DNA of 64,000 nt from Brachybacterium alimentarium (lineage in GTDB: Bacteria > Actinomycetota > Actinomycetes > Actinomycetales > Dermabacteraceae). The stretch's first letter is position 1. Each line of letters begins with the position of its first letter. The notes below the pieces were generated by a model. The model was not told the DNA's origin and ran no database searches. It saw only the letters and a list, made by a program, of their open reading frames with translations. This document shows, piece after piece, positions 36,380-44,842 of this stretch. The stretch covers positions 284,114 to 348,113 of the forward strand of contig NZ_NRGS01000005.1 in NCBI RefSeq assembly GCF_002332425.1, written 5' to 3'. The position numbers and the translations under genes are program-made.

Positions 36380-36520
36380 CGACCTGATCCCAGCGGGCTC
36401 TCGGCCGGATCTCGGCCGTCCCTCGACGGGTTCTCGGCCGGATTCCGGCGGACAGGCCGGCATTCTCCCGGCACTCTCCCCAGCGCTGGTCCGAGTACCG
36501 TCCCCTGCACTCTCCCCAGC
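36380..36520. repeat. Degenerate repeats in the selD/selC promoter gap
   Basis: TCTCGGCCGGAT-like units recur (36400-36450), then CACTCTCCCCAGC-type units recur twice (36473-36520). Copies are imperfect and the period drifts. No gene is seen. A GATACC -10 candidate for selC follows at 36555-36560. Confidence 0.5.
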
Positions 36521-36569
36521 ACTGTCCTCAGTGCGGAGCACCTGGTGGGGCGGTGATACCTTGACCCGT

Positions 36570-36664
36570 GGAGGCGTACGTGTCCTGGTGGGCGCCCCGG
36601 TCTTCAAAACCGGTGAGACCGAGCATCTCGGTCTGGCGGGTTCGATTCCCGTCCGCCTCCGCCA
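36570..36664 (+). tRNA. selC: tRNA-Sec (anticodon TCA)
   Basis: Ninety-five bases including encoded CCA, discriminator G. Acceptor GGAGGCG/CGCCTCC with an eighth U-C apposition, a 6-bp D-stem (GTGTCC/GGGCGC), anticodon stem CCGGT/ACCGG with loop CTTCAAA (TCA anticodon), a long variable arm with the 8-bp stem AGACCGAG/CTCGGTCT and loop CAT, and a 5-bp T-arm (GCGGG/CCCGT) around TTCGATT. Long variable arm, 6-bp D-stem and UCA anticodon are diagnostic of bacterial tRNA-Sec. It lies 62 bases upstream of selA. Confidence 0.97.
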
Positions 36665-36726
36665 CCCGCCTGATGCCGCCGCGGGAGCGGCGAACCGCCG
36701 CCGTCGGCCCGAACGAGGAGGTTCCC

Positions 36727-38082
36727 GTGCCCGAGTCCGTGGAGCGCCCGGAGGCGGTCGAGGACCCCCGCCGTCGCATCCCGCGCACCGACCTCCTGCT
36801 CGCGCATCCGCAGGTCGCCCGTGCGAGCGCAACGATGAGCGACCTGGTGGTGCGGGACATCGTGCGCGCCGCGCAGGCCCGTGCACGAGCCGGTGAGATC
36901 GCCCCGGAGCAGGTGCTGGATGATGTGCGCGCCGCGATCGGGGACCGCCCGTCCTCCTCCCTGCGCCCGGTGCTCAACGCCACCGGGGTCATCGTGCACA
37001 CCAACCTCGGTCGGGCACCGCTGTCGGCCGCGGCGCGGGAGGCCGTCCTGGACGCCGCCGGATACACCGACGTCGAGTTCGACCTCGCCACGGGTGCTCG
37101 GGCTCGCCGCGGCGCCGGCGCCCGGGCCGCCCTGCTCGCCGCCTGCCCGGAGGCGGAGGACGCGCTCGTGGTGAACAACGGTGCCGCAGCCCTCGTGCTC
37201 GCCACCACCGCGTTGGCGGGGACGGCGGACGTCGTGATCAGCCGCGGCGAGCTGATCGAGATCGGGGCGGGCTTCCGTCTCCCGGACCTGATCGCCTCGG
37301 CCGGTGCCCGGATCCACGAGGTCGGCACCACCAATCGCACCCATCTGGCCGATTACACGGAAGCGCTCGGAGAGCGGACCGGCTGCGTGCTGCGCATCCA
37401 CACCAGCAACTACCGCATCATCGGTTTCACCAGCGAGGTCGGGATCGCTGAGCTCGCCGAGCCGTGCCGCGCGGCCGGAGTGCCGCTGCTCGCGGACCTC
37501 GGCAGCGGACTGCTCGCGCCCGACGTGCACCTGCCGGAGGAGCCCGATGCGGCCTCCGCACTCCGGGACGGCGCGGATCTGGTGATCGCCAGCGGGGACA
37601 AGCTGCTCGGCGGTCCCCAGGCCGGCATCCTGCTGGGCAGGGCCGACGTGATCGCCCGCCTGGCCCGCCACCCCCTGGCGCGGGCCGTGCGCGCGGACAA
37701 GCTCGCCCTGGCCGCTCTCGAGGCCACCCTGACCGGAACCGCCCCGCCGGTGATCGACTCCCTGCATGCGGACCCGGACCAGCTGCACCAGCGGACCGCT
37801 CGGGTCGCCGAGCGGCTCGGGGGCCGGCTCATCCCGCACGATGGCCGCGTGGGCGGGGGAGGAGGCGCCGAGGTGCCGTTGCCCGGCTGGGCCGTCGCCC
37901 TCGAGGCCGAGCTCGCTGCTCCCTTGCGCACCGGGGACCTCGCCGTCGTGGCCACCGTGCGCGACGGCGACTGCCTGCTGGACCTGCGCACCGTCCCGCC
38001 CGAGCAGGACGATCGCCTCGTCGCGGCCGTGGACTCGGCGCGCGCGGTTCTCGCGGCGGCGGGGGAGCCGGACCGCCGATGA
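36727..38082 (+). CDS. selA: L-seryl-tRNA(Sec) selenium transferase
   Basis: PLP enzyme converting Ser-tRNA-Sec to Sec-tRNA-Sec with selenophosphate, 451 residues. The N-terminal helical domain begins with RRIPRTDLLLAHP; the core has VLNATGVIVHTNLGRAPLS, the VGTTNRTHLADY loop, HTSNYRIIGFT and the PLP lysine Lys292 in SGDKLLGGPQAG. I start at GTG 36727, which has AGGAGG five bases upstream; a longer in-frame reading would run back through tRNA-Sec. The stop overlaps selB by 4 bases (ATGA). Confidence 0.96.
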   Translation: MPESVERPEAVEDPRRRIPRTDLLLAHPQVARASATMSDLVVRDIVRAAQARARAGEIAPEQVLDDVRAAIGDRPSSSLRPVLNATGVIVHTNLGRAPLSAAAREAVLDAAGYTDVEFDLATGARARRGAGARAALLAACPEAEDALVVNNGAAALVLATTALAGTADVVISRGELIEIGAGFRLPDLIASAGARIHEVGTTNRTHLADYTEALGERTGCVLRIHTSNYRIIGFTSEVGIAELAEPCRAAGVPLLADLGSGLLAPDVHLPEEPDAASALRDGADLVIASGDKLLGGPQAGILLGRADVIARLARHPLARAVRADKLALAALEATLTGTAPPVIDSLHADPDQLHQRTARVAERLGGRLIPHDGRVGGGGGAEVPLPGWAVALEAELAAPLRTGDLAVVATVRDGDCLLDLRTVPPEQDDRLVAAVDSARAVLAAAGEPDRR

Positions 38083-39869
38083 GGCAGGTGATCGCCACCG
38101 CCGGTCACGTCGACCACGGGAAGTCCACCCTGATCAGAGCGCTGACCGGGAGCGACCCCGACCGGTTCGCGGAGGAGAAGCAGCGCGGGCTGAGCATCGA
38201 TCTAGGCTTCGCCTGGACCGTGCTGCCCTCGGGACGCGAGGTGTCCTTCGTCGACGTCCCGGGCCATGAGCGGTTCCTGGGCAACATGCTCGCCGGGCTG
38301 GGCCCTGCCCCGATCGTGTGCTTCGTGATCGCGGCCGACGAGGGCTGGAGCGCGCAGTCCTCCGACCACCGCGACGCGATCGCGGCCCTCGGCATCGACC
38401 AGGGGATCCTCGTGATCACCCGCCTGGACCTGGCTCCCGACGGGGTCGGGGAGGTCCTCGCCGAGGCCCGTCGCGAGCTCGCCGGGACCGGCCTCGAGGA
38501 TGCTCCCGCCGTCGGGGTCGCCAGCACCACCGGGGAGGGTCTGGATGCGCTCCGGGACACGCTGGACGCTCTGGTCGCCACCGCACGCGAACCGTCCGCG
38601 CAGGAACGGGTGAGGCTGTGGGTGGACCGGTCCTTCACGATCGGAGGCGCGGGCACCGTGGTGACCGGGACCCTCGCCGCCGGGACCCTCACCCGGGGCC
38701 ACCGTCTGGAGCTGTGCGGCGAGCAGCGCGGCGGCGAGGTCACCGTGCGCGGGCTGCAGACCCGGGGCGACGCGGTGGAGTCGATCGGCCCCGTGAACAG
38801 GGTCGCCGTGAACCTGCGCGGGATCGGCACCGACGAGATCGGCCGCGGGGACGCACTGCTCACACCCGGTTCCTGGGCCACGTCCTCCCTGCTCGACGTG
38901 CGCCGGGTGGGCGGCGCGGGGCTCGCCGACGCGCCCGCGGAGCTCACGGTGCACATCGGCACCGCAGCCGTCCCCGCCCGGGTGCGGCCTCTCGGGGAGG
39001 GTCACGCCCGCCTCACCCTGTCCCGTGCGCTGCCACTGCGGGTGGGCGATCGGATGGTGCTGCGTGGCAGCGGGAGCGCATCGGTCCGCAGCGGTGTGCA
39101 GGTGCTGGACCTGGACCCTCCGCGCCTGGAACGTCGCGGCGACGGGACACGGCGCATCCGCACCCTCGAGGCGATGCCGGCCACCGGCGACGTCGGCATC
39201 GAGGTCTCCCGCCGGGGAGCGCTGCGACGCGAGCATCTCGCGCGCACCGGGATCCACGTGCCCTCGCAGCTGCCGACGAGCGTGCGCGCCGCCGGGGACT
39301 GGCTCGTCGACGCCGCGGCGCTGGAGGATTGGGCTGCTGGGCTGCGAGCACAGGTGGAGGCCGACCGTCGAGCCGACGCCCTCTCGCCCGGCGTGCCGAG
39401 GAAGGCCGCGATCGACGCGCTCGACCTGCCCGATCCGGTGCTGCTGGACGCCGTGGTGGGCGCCGCCGACCTGCGGTTCTGGGACGGCCGCGTGCAGGAC
39501 GCGCAGGAGACCTCCGGCCTCGGCGCTGCGGAGACCGGCATCGCCGAGCTGGAACGGCGTCTGGGGGACGGGCCCTTCCGGGCTCCGGAGGCCGACGACC
39601 TGGTGCAGCTGCGGCTGGGCGCTCGCGAGCTCGCCGCGGCGGCCCGTCAGGGACGCGTGCTGCGCCTGAGCGGGGAGGTGATCCTCCTGCCGAGCGCGCC
39701 CGCCCTCGCCATGCGGGAACTCGCTCGCCTGCCCCCGCCGTTCACGGCCTCCCAGGCCCGCCGAGCCCTCGGCACCACGCGCCGGGTCATGATCCCGCTG
39801 CTCGAGCATCTCGATGCGCGCGGGTGGACCCGGCGCGTGGACGCCGGGCACCGGGAGATCGTGCGCTGA
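38079..39869 (+). CDS. selB: Selenocysteine-specific translation elongation factor
   Basis: GTPase that carries Sec-tRNA-Sec to the ribosome at UGA codons next to a SECIS, 596 residues. G1 is GHVDHGKST (9-17), G3 DVPGHERF, G4 has TRLD in place of the usual NKxD, typical for SelB. Domains 2 and 3 (about 180-350) follow, then the C-terminal winged helices (about 370-596) that bind the SECIS hairpin, ending with RRVMIPLLEHLDARGWTRRVDAGHR. Overlaps selA by 4 bases. Convergent with valS, 27 bases away. Confidence 0.96.
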   Translation: MRQVIATAGHVDHGKSTLIRALTGSDPDRFAEEKQRGLSIDLGFAWTVLPSGREVSFVDVPGHERFLGNMLAGLGPAPIVCFVIAADEGWSAQSSDHRDAIAALGIDQGILVITRLDLAPDGVGEVLAEARRELAGTGLEDAPAVGVASTTGEGLDALRDTLDALVATAREPSAQERVRLWVDRSFTIGGAGTVVTGTLAAGTLTRGHRLELCGEQRGGEVTVRGLQTRGDAVESIGPVNRVAVNLRGIGTDEIGRGDALLTPGSWATSSLLDVRRVGGAGLADAPAELTVHIGTAAVPARVRPLGEGHARLTLSRALPLRVGDRMVLRGSGSASVRSGVQVLDLDPPRLERRGDGTRRIRTLEAMPATGDVGIEVSRRGALRREHLARTGIHVPSQLPTSVRAAGDWLVDAAALEDWAAGLRAQVEADRRADALSPGVPRKAAIDALDLPDPVLLDAVVGAADLRFWDGRVQDAQETSGLGAAETGIAELERRLGDGPFRAPEADDLVQLRLGARELAAAARQGRVLRLSGEVILLPSAPALAMRELARLPPPFTASQARRALGTTRRVMIPLLEHLDARGWTRRVDAGHREIVR

Positions 39870-39896
39870 CACCGACGAGCCGTCGGCCCCTGCGCC

Positions 39897-42572
39897 TCAG
39901 CCCTTCGCGCGCGGGGTCTTCACGGGCGGCTCGCCCAGCTCGACGTCCTCGGTGAGGATCTCGTCGGTCTCCGCAGCAACGAGCTCGAGCGACTCGATCC
40001 GCCCGAGCGCCGTGAGATCGGCCGAGGCCGCTTCGAGATGCGCGAGCACGGGCGCCGAGGCGACGACCTTGACCCGCAGGATCGGGGTCTTCTGCGAGAC
40101 CTTCGCGTCGGACTTGATGCGGCGCACGGAGATCGCGGCCTGGGCGACGGAGTCCGCCAACGAGGCGTCCTGCCCGGCGGCCGCGTCGAACAGCGGCTCG
40201 GCGACCGGCCAGGGCTGCGTGTGCACGCTGCCCTCGCGCCACCACGACCACACCTCTTCGGTCGCGAACACGATCACCGGGGCGAACAGGCGCAGCAGCA
40301 CCTCCAGCGAGATGGACAGCGCTGCGCGGGCCGAGGCCGCGCCGGCCTCGCCCGAGGGCGAGTTGCCGTGGGCGCGCTCCTTGACCAGCTCGATGTAGTC
40401 ATCGCAGAACGCCCAGAAGAAGGGCTCGGTGACCTCGAGCGCACGGGCGTAGTCCATGTCGTCGAAGGCGACCGTGGCCTGCTCGACGACCTTCCCGAGC
40501 TGGGCCAGGAGGGCGCGGTCTAAGGGCTCGGTGACCGCGGCCGGATCCGCGGCCAGACGACCGGCGGGATCGGCGGGCGCCTGACCGAAGCCGAAGGCGA
40601 ACTTCGAGGCGTTGAGGATCTTGATCGCGAGGCGTCGGCCGATCTTCATCTGGCCCTCGTCGAAGGCGGTGTCCACGCCCTGGCGGGCACGGCCCGCCCA
40701 GTAGCGCACGCCGTCGGAGCCGTGCTGCTCGAGCAGCCCGATCGGGGTGACCACGTTGCCCTTGGACTTGGACATCTTCTTGCGGTCCGGGTCCAGGATC
40801 CAGCCGTTGATCGAGGCGTGCTTCCACGGCAGGGAGTCCTGCTGGAGGTGGGAGCGCACGATGGTGGAGAACAGCCACGTGCGGATGATGTCGTGGCCCT
40901 GCGGCCGCACATCCATCGGGTACACGGTGTCGAAGAGGCCCGGGTCCGAGTTCCAGCCGCCCGCGAGCTGCGGGGTCAGCGAGGAGGTGGCCCAGGTGTC
41001 GAGGATGTCGGGGTCGGCGACGAAGCCGCCCGGCCGGTTCCGCTGCTCCTCGGTGAATCCGGCGGGCACGTCGATCGTGGGATCGATCGGGAGCTCCTCC
41101 AGGCCCGGGGTGAGCACAGTGCCGTAGTCCGTCTCGCCGCCCTCGCCCACCGCGTACCAGACCGGGAAGGGCACGCCGAAGAAGCGCTGGCGGGAGATCA
41201 GCCAGTCGCCGGCCAGGCCCTCGACCCAGTTGCGGTAGCGGGACTCCATGTACGCGGGGTGCCAGGTCAGCTCGCGTCCGCGCTCGATGAGCGCATCGCG
41301 CAGACCGCCCTCGGACTGGTCGCGGCCGCCGTTGGTGAGGTACCACTGGCGGGAGGTGACGAACTCGAGCGGCTTGTCGCCGTTCTCGTAGAACTTCACC
41401 GGGTGGCTGATCTTCTCGATCTCGCCGGTGAGGTCGCCGGACTCGGTGGCCATCTCCACCACGCGCTTCTGCGCGCTGAACACGGTCAGCCCGGCCAGCT
41501 CCGCATAGCGCTCCTGGCCCTCCGGGGTGGAGATCCACGGTGCCTCGGGCAGGAAGCGGCCGTCGCGGCCCACCACGGAGCGCGTGGGCAGTTCGAGCTC
41601 GCGCCACCAGGTCACGTCGTTCGCATCGCCGAAGGTGCAGATCATGGCGATGCCCGCGCCCTTGTCGGGCTGGGCGAGGGAATGCGCGAGCACCGGCACC
41701 TCGACGTCGAACAGGGGCGAGGTGACGGTGGTGCCGAACAGGGCCTGGTACCGCTCGTCGTCCGGGTGGGCGACGAGCGCGACGCACGCCGGCAGCAGCT
41801 CGGGACGGGTGGTGGCGATGACGACCTTCTCGCCGGTCCCGTCGGTGCGGGTGAAGCCGAGGCGATGGTAGGCGCCCTCGCGGTCGCGGTCCTCCTGCTC
41901 GGCCTGGGCCACCGCAGTGCGGTAGGTGACGTCCCACATGGTGGGGGCCTCGGCCTGGTACGCCTGGCCGGCCTCGAGGTTCTCGAGGAAGGCGCGCTGG
42001 CTGGTGGCCCGGGAGTGAGCGTTGATGGTCTGGTAGCTGTGATTCCAGTCCACGGACAGCCCGAGCGTGCGGAAGACGTCCTCGAAGGACTTCTCGTCGA
42101 TCTCGGTGAGTCGCTCGCACAGCTCGATGAAGTTGCGTCGTGAGACCGGCAGCTGGTTCGCGGCCTTCGAGGACTTGTTGTCGCCGCCCTCCTGCGGGGG
42201 CGTGAAGTCGGCGTCGTAGGGGAGCGAGGGATCGCAGCGCACCCCGAAGTAGTTCTGCACCCGGCGCTCGGTGGGCAGGCCATTGTCGTCCCAGCCCAGC
42301 GGGTAGAAGACGTTCTTCCCGCGCATGCGCTGGTAGCGGGCGATCATGTCGGCCTGGGAGTAGCCGAACACGTGACCCACGTGCAGGGAGCCGGAGGCCG
42401 TCGGCGGCGGGGTGTCGATGCTGAAGACCTGCTCGCGCGTGGTGTCGGACTCGAAGGCGTAGAGCTTCCGCTCGCTCCATACACCGTCCCACTTCTCCTC
42501 CAGACCCTCGAGGGAGGGACGGTCGGGGATCGTGGAGTCAGGGCGCGGCGCGATATCGGTCATGGGGCTCAT
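39897..42572 (-). CDS. valS: Valine-tRNA ligase, archaeal/type-2 form
   Basis: Charges tRNA-Val; 891 residues. The class I signature is HVGHVFGYSQ and the second is KMSKSKGNVVTP. The region FYPLGWDDNGLPTERRVQNYFGVRCDPS is that of the type-2 (archaeal-like) ValRS seen in archaea and a few bacteria, not the usual bacterial form, and the C-terminal coiled-coil arm of E. coli ValRS is missing. An editing domain (about 220-400) is present. Two in-frame ATGs (42572 and 42563) are close; upstream is only GGAAG. Sequence upstream of 42572 is not ValRS-like. Divergent from the phosphoesterase gene. Confidence 0.93.
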   Translation of the reverse strand: MSPMTDIAPRPDSTIPDRPSLEGLEEKWDGVWSERKLYAFESDTTREQVFSIDTPPPTASGSLHVGHVFGYSQADMIARYQRMRGKNVFYPLGWDDNGLPTERRVQNYFGVRCDPSLPYDADFTPPQEGGDNKSSKAANQLPVSRRNFIELCERLTEIDEKSFEDVFRTLGLSVDWNHSYQTINAHSRATSQRAFLENLEAGQAYQAEAPTMWDVTYRTAVAQAEQEDRDREGAYHRLGFTRTDGTGEKVVIATTRPELLPACVALVAHPDDERYQALFGTTVTSPLFDVEVPVLAHSLAQPDKGAGIAMICTFGDANDVTWWRELELPTRSVVGRDGRFLPEAPWISTPEGQERYAELAGLTVFSAQKRVVEMATESGDLTGEIEKISHPVKFYENGDKPLEFVTSRQWYLTNGGRDQSEGGLRDALIERGRELTWHPAYMESRYRNWVEGLAGDWLISRQRFFGVPFPVWYAVGEGGETDYGTVLTPGLEELPIDPTIDVPAGFTEEQRNRPGGFVADPDILDTWATSSLTPQLAGGWNSDPGLFDTVYPMDVRPQGHDIIRTWLFSTIVRSHLQQDSLPWKHASINGWILDPDRKKMSKSKGNVVTPIGLLEQHGSDGVRYWAGRARQGVDTAFDEGQMKIGRRLAIKILNASKFAFGFGQAPADPAGRLAADPAAVTEPLDRALLAQLGKVVEQATVAFDDMDYARALEVTEPFFWAFCDDYIELVKERAHGNSPSGEAGAASARAALSISLEVLLRLFAPVIVFATEEVWSWWREGSVHTQPWPVAEPLFDAAAGQDASLADSVAQAAISVRRIKSDAKVSQKTPILRVKVVASAPVLAHLEAASADLTALGRIESLELVAAETDEILTEDVELGEPPVKTPRAKG

Positions 42573-42660
42573 TCTTCCAGGTCTTCGTCTCAGTGCAACG
42601 CAGACGTCAGCAGTGTGAGCGCCCTCGCGTGCCGCCACGGCATCGACGTACCGTGACGGC

Positions 42661-43425
42661 ATGCCTGTCGAACGCATCGCCGTGGTCTCGGACGTGCACG
42701 GGAACCTCACCGCCTACGAGGCCGTCCTCGCCGATATCGCCTCTCGCGGTATCCATCGCGTGATCAATCTGGGCGATGTCGTGGGCAAGGGGCCGCGCGG
42801 CTCGGCCTGCACGGCGCTGACCCGCGAGCGCTGCGAGAGCACCGTGCGCGGGAACTGGGAGGCCTTCCTCGCCGGGGACGGAGAGCTGTCCGGCGACGGG
42901 CTGCGATGGTGGCGGGCCGAGCTCACGGCGCAGGACCGTGCGTGGCTCCATGCCCTCCCCGGCAGCCTCGACCTGCGGCTCTCGGGCCGACGGGTGCGCC
43001 TGGTCCACGCCTCGCCGATCGACGAGTTCACCCGAGTGCACCGCGAGCCCGACGACGAGACGTTCGCGATGATGTTCGAGCCGACGCCCTTCACCGGTGA
43101 TGCAGGGCGGGCCGACGTCGTCGCCTACGGCGACATCCATGACGCCTTCGTCTCGGCGCAGCCGGGCGCCACGCTCGTGAACGTCGGCAGCGTGGGCAAC
43201 CCGCTCGACGAGCCGACGCCCTCCTACGTGATCCTCGAAGGGGATCCCGACGGGGACGTCCAGGTCCCCTTCGGGATCCAGTTCGTCCGGGTGAGCTACG
43301 ACGCCGAGGCGGAGATCGAGGCAGCGGCCGCCTCCGGGATGCCGGCTCGGGAGATCCAGGCCTACGCGATCGAGCTGCGCACCGGGGTCTACCGCGGCCT
43401 CCACGCCCAGCTCGGACTGCGGTGA
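42661..43425 (+). CDS. Metallophosphoesterase (YfcE/ApaH-like)
   Basis: Calcineurin-like phosphoesterase of 254 residues. Metal-binding motifs are visible in order: VVSDVHGNL (Asp and His), NLGDVVGKGP, RGNWEAF (Asn in place of the usual GNHD), LVHASP and YGDIHDAF/VNVGSVG. The fold is complete. Substrate unknown; relatives act on phosphodiesters, nucleotides or protein phosphates. Divergent from valS with an 88-base gap. Confidence 0.87.
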   Translation: MPVERIAVVSDVHGNLTAYEAVLADIASRGIHRVINLGDVVGKGPRGSACTALTRERCESTVRGNWEAFLAGDGELSGDGLRWWRAELTAQDRAWLHALPGSLDLRLSGRRVRLVHASPIDEFTRVHREPDDETFAMMFEPTPFTGDAGRADVVAYGDIHDAFVSAQPGATLVNVGSVGNPLDEPTPSYVILEGDPDGDVQVPFGIQFVRVSYDAEAEIEAAAASGMPAREIQAYAIELRTGVYRGLHAQLGLR

Positions 43426-43500
43426 CGGGCTCGCGCTGCCGCACCGCTGCACCGCCGCACCAACGAATCTCCGCATTTCCGCATTTCCGCACCGATGGCC

Positions 43501-43550
43501 GACGGCCGACCACCGACGGCCGACCACCGACGGCCGACCACCGACGGCCG
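43501..43550. repeat. 14-bp perfect tandem repeat, 3.6 copies
   Basis: GACGGCCGACCACC is repeated exactly at 43501, 43515 and 43529, followed by a partial copy to 43550. Just before it, CCGCATTT is repeated twice. It lies between the convergent phosphoesterase and lipoate ligase genes. There are no spacers, so it is not a CRISPR. Confidence 0.85.
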
Positions 43551-43568
43551 GTGGCTGCGGGAGCCGGG

Positions 43569-44678
43569 TCAGGGCACGCGGTGGGTCCACTCCTCGGTGC
43601 TGAACTTGGTCGCCACCAGCTCGCGGGCCTTCGTGAGCTCGTCCTCGGTGTAGCCGGAGTCCACGGTGTCGTAGCGGGAGCGGAAGTAGTCCAGGAACCC
43701 CTCGATGATCTGGTCGCGGGGCAGACCGGTCTGTGAACGGATCGGGTCCACGCGCTTGTTCGCGCTGCGAGTGCCCTTGTCGGAGAGCTTCTCTCGACCG
43801 ATCCGCAGCACCTCGCCCATCTTGTCGGCGTCGATGTCGTAGCTCATCGTGACGTGGTGCAGCAGCACACCGCCGGCGAAGCGGCGCTGGGCGGCGCCTC
43901 CGATCTTGCCCTGCTCGGAGGCGATGTCGTTGAGCGGCACGTAGCGGGCCTTCACGCCGATCTCCGCGAGAGCGCCCATCACCCAGTCATCGAGATAGGC
44001 GTACGCCTGCTCGAAGCTGAGGCCCTCGACCAGGGAGGTGGGGACCACCAGCGAATAGGTGATGCAGTTGCCGTGCTCCATGAACATCGCGCCACCTCCG
44101 GTGATCCGACGCACCACCCCGATGTCGTGCTTCGCCGCCCCCTCGGCATCGATCTCGTTGCGCACCGACTGGTAGGAGCCGATCACCACCAGCGGAGTGT
44201 CCCAGTCCCAGATCCGGAAGTGCGGGCGTCGGCGGCCGGCGATCACCTCGAGCGGCAGCACCTCGTCCAGGGCGACATGCATGACCGGCGGCAGCACCTG
44301 CGGACCGATCACATCGAAGGTGAGGTCGTCCCAGCTGGAGGCATGACCCAACGCCCGGCGGGTGGCGATCGCGACGGCCTCGGCGTCGAAGCCGATCAGC
44401 TGCACGGGATAGGGGAGGGACTCGATCCGTGTGGTGAGCGCGGAGGCGAGCTCCGCGGCGGTGGCCTCTGTCGCCATACCGTTCAGGGCGGCATTGAGCT
44501 CCTCGAGAGCGTCATCGGGTTCGAGGAAGAAGTCACCGAACACGTGGGCGGTCGCGATCCGATCGTCCTGGACCGTGACGTCGACCGCGACCAGCTTCCC
44601 TCCGCGCACCTTGTACTCGCCGTGCATGACGGTGTTCTCGTTCGGATGCTGGTTCGTGTTCTCGTTCGTCTCCGCCAT
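43569..44678 (-). CDS. lplA: Lipoate-protein ligase with N-terminal accessory domain
   Basis: Attaches lipoate to E2/H proteins using ATP, 369 residues. The catalytic domain has VIGSYQSVRNEID, the RRITGGGAMFMEHGN signature and the lysine loop EQGKIGGAAQRRF. The first 90 residues (MHGEYKVRGGKLVAVDV, then DFFLEPDDALEELNAAL) are the small accessory domain that in E. coli LplA is at the C-terminus and in Thermoplasma is a separate protein LplB. Here it precedes the catalytic domain. I use ATG 44678; sequence before it is the 19-bp repeat array, which is open but not protein-like. ATG 44627, just before the accessory domain, is the alternative. Confidence 0.88.
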   Translation of the reverse strand: MAETNENTNQHPNENTVMHGEYKVRGGKLVAVDVTVQDDRIATAHVFGDFFLEPDDALEELNAALNGMATEATAAELASALTTRIESLPYPVQLIGFDAEAVAIATRRALGHASSWDDLTFDVIGPQVLPPVMHVALDEVLPLEVIAGRRRPHFRIWDWDTPLVVIGSYQSVRNEIDAEGAAKHDIGVVRRITGGGAMFMEHGNCITYSLVVPTSLVEGLSFEQAYAYLDDWVMGALAEIGVKARYVPLNDIASEQGKIGGAAQRRFAGGVLLHHVTMSYDIDADKMGEVLRIGREKLSDKGTRSANKRVDPIRSQTGLPRDQIIEGFLDYFRSRYDTVDSGYTEDELTKARELVATKFSTEEWTHRVP

Positions 44679-44708
44679 GGGACCATCTTCCCCCACGACG
44701 AGGTGCGT

Positions 44709-44830
44709 GAGCGATCCGGGAGTGCACGAGCGATCTGGGAGTGCACGAACACTCTGGGCGTGCACGAACGATCTGGGAGTGCACGAACACTCTGGGAGTG
44801 CGTGAACGCTCTGGAGTGCGTGAACGCTCA
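44709..44830. repeat. 19-bp tandem repeat, about 6.5 copies
   Basis: Units such as GAACACTCTGGGAGTGCAC and GAGCGATCTGGGAGTGCAC start at 44709, 44728, 44747, 44766, 44785 and 44804 (the last is 18 bp), with a partial unit to 44830. Two alternating forms differ at four positions (GAACACTCT or GAACGATCT). The array fills the gap between the unknown gene (ends 44843) and lplA, in the lplA upstream region. Confidence 0.9.
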
Positions 44831-44842
44831 AGGGCGCTCACC

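Noticed and set aside
36568-36726. Longer SelA starting upstream
   Set aside because: It would read through the tRNA-Sec gene; GTG 36727 has a strong AGGAGG site.
42573-42660. T-box leader for valS
   Set aside because: The gap to the divergent gene is only 88 bases and has no GGTGG-ACCGCG motif.
43501-43550. Possible CRISPR array
   Set aside because: Units are directly adjacent with no unique spacers, and no cas genes are present. The same holds for the array at 44709-44830.
44679-44831. N-terminal extension of the lipoate ligase through the repeat array
   Set aside because: The frame is open only because the 19-bp repeats lack stops; the translation is Cys/Arg/Ser repeats unlike any ligase, and ATG 44678 fits better.
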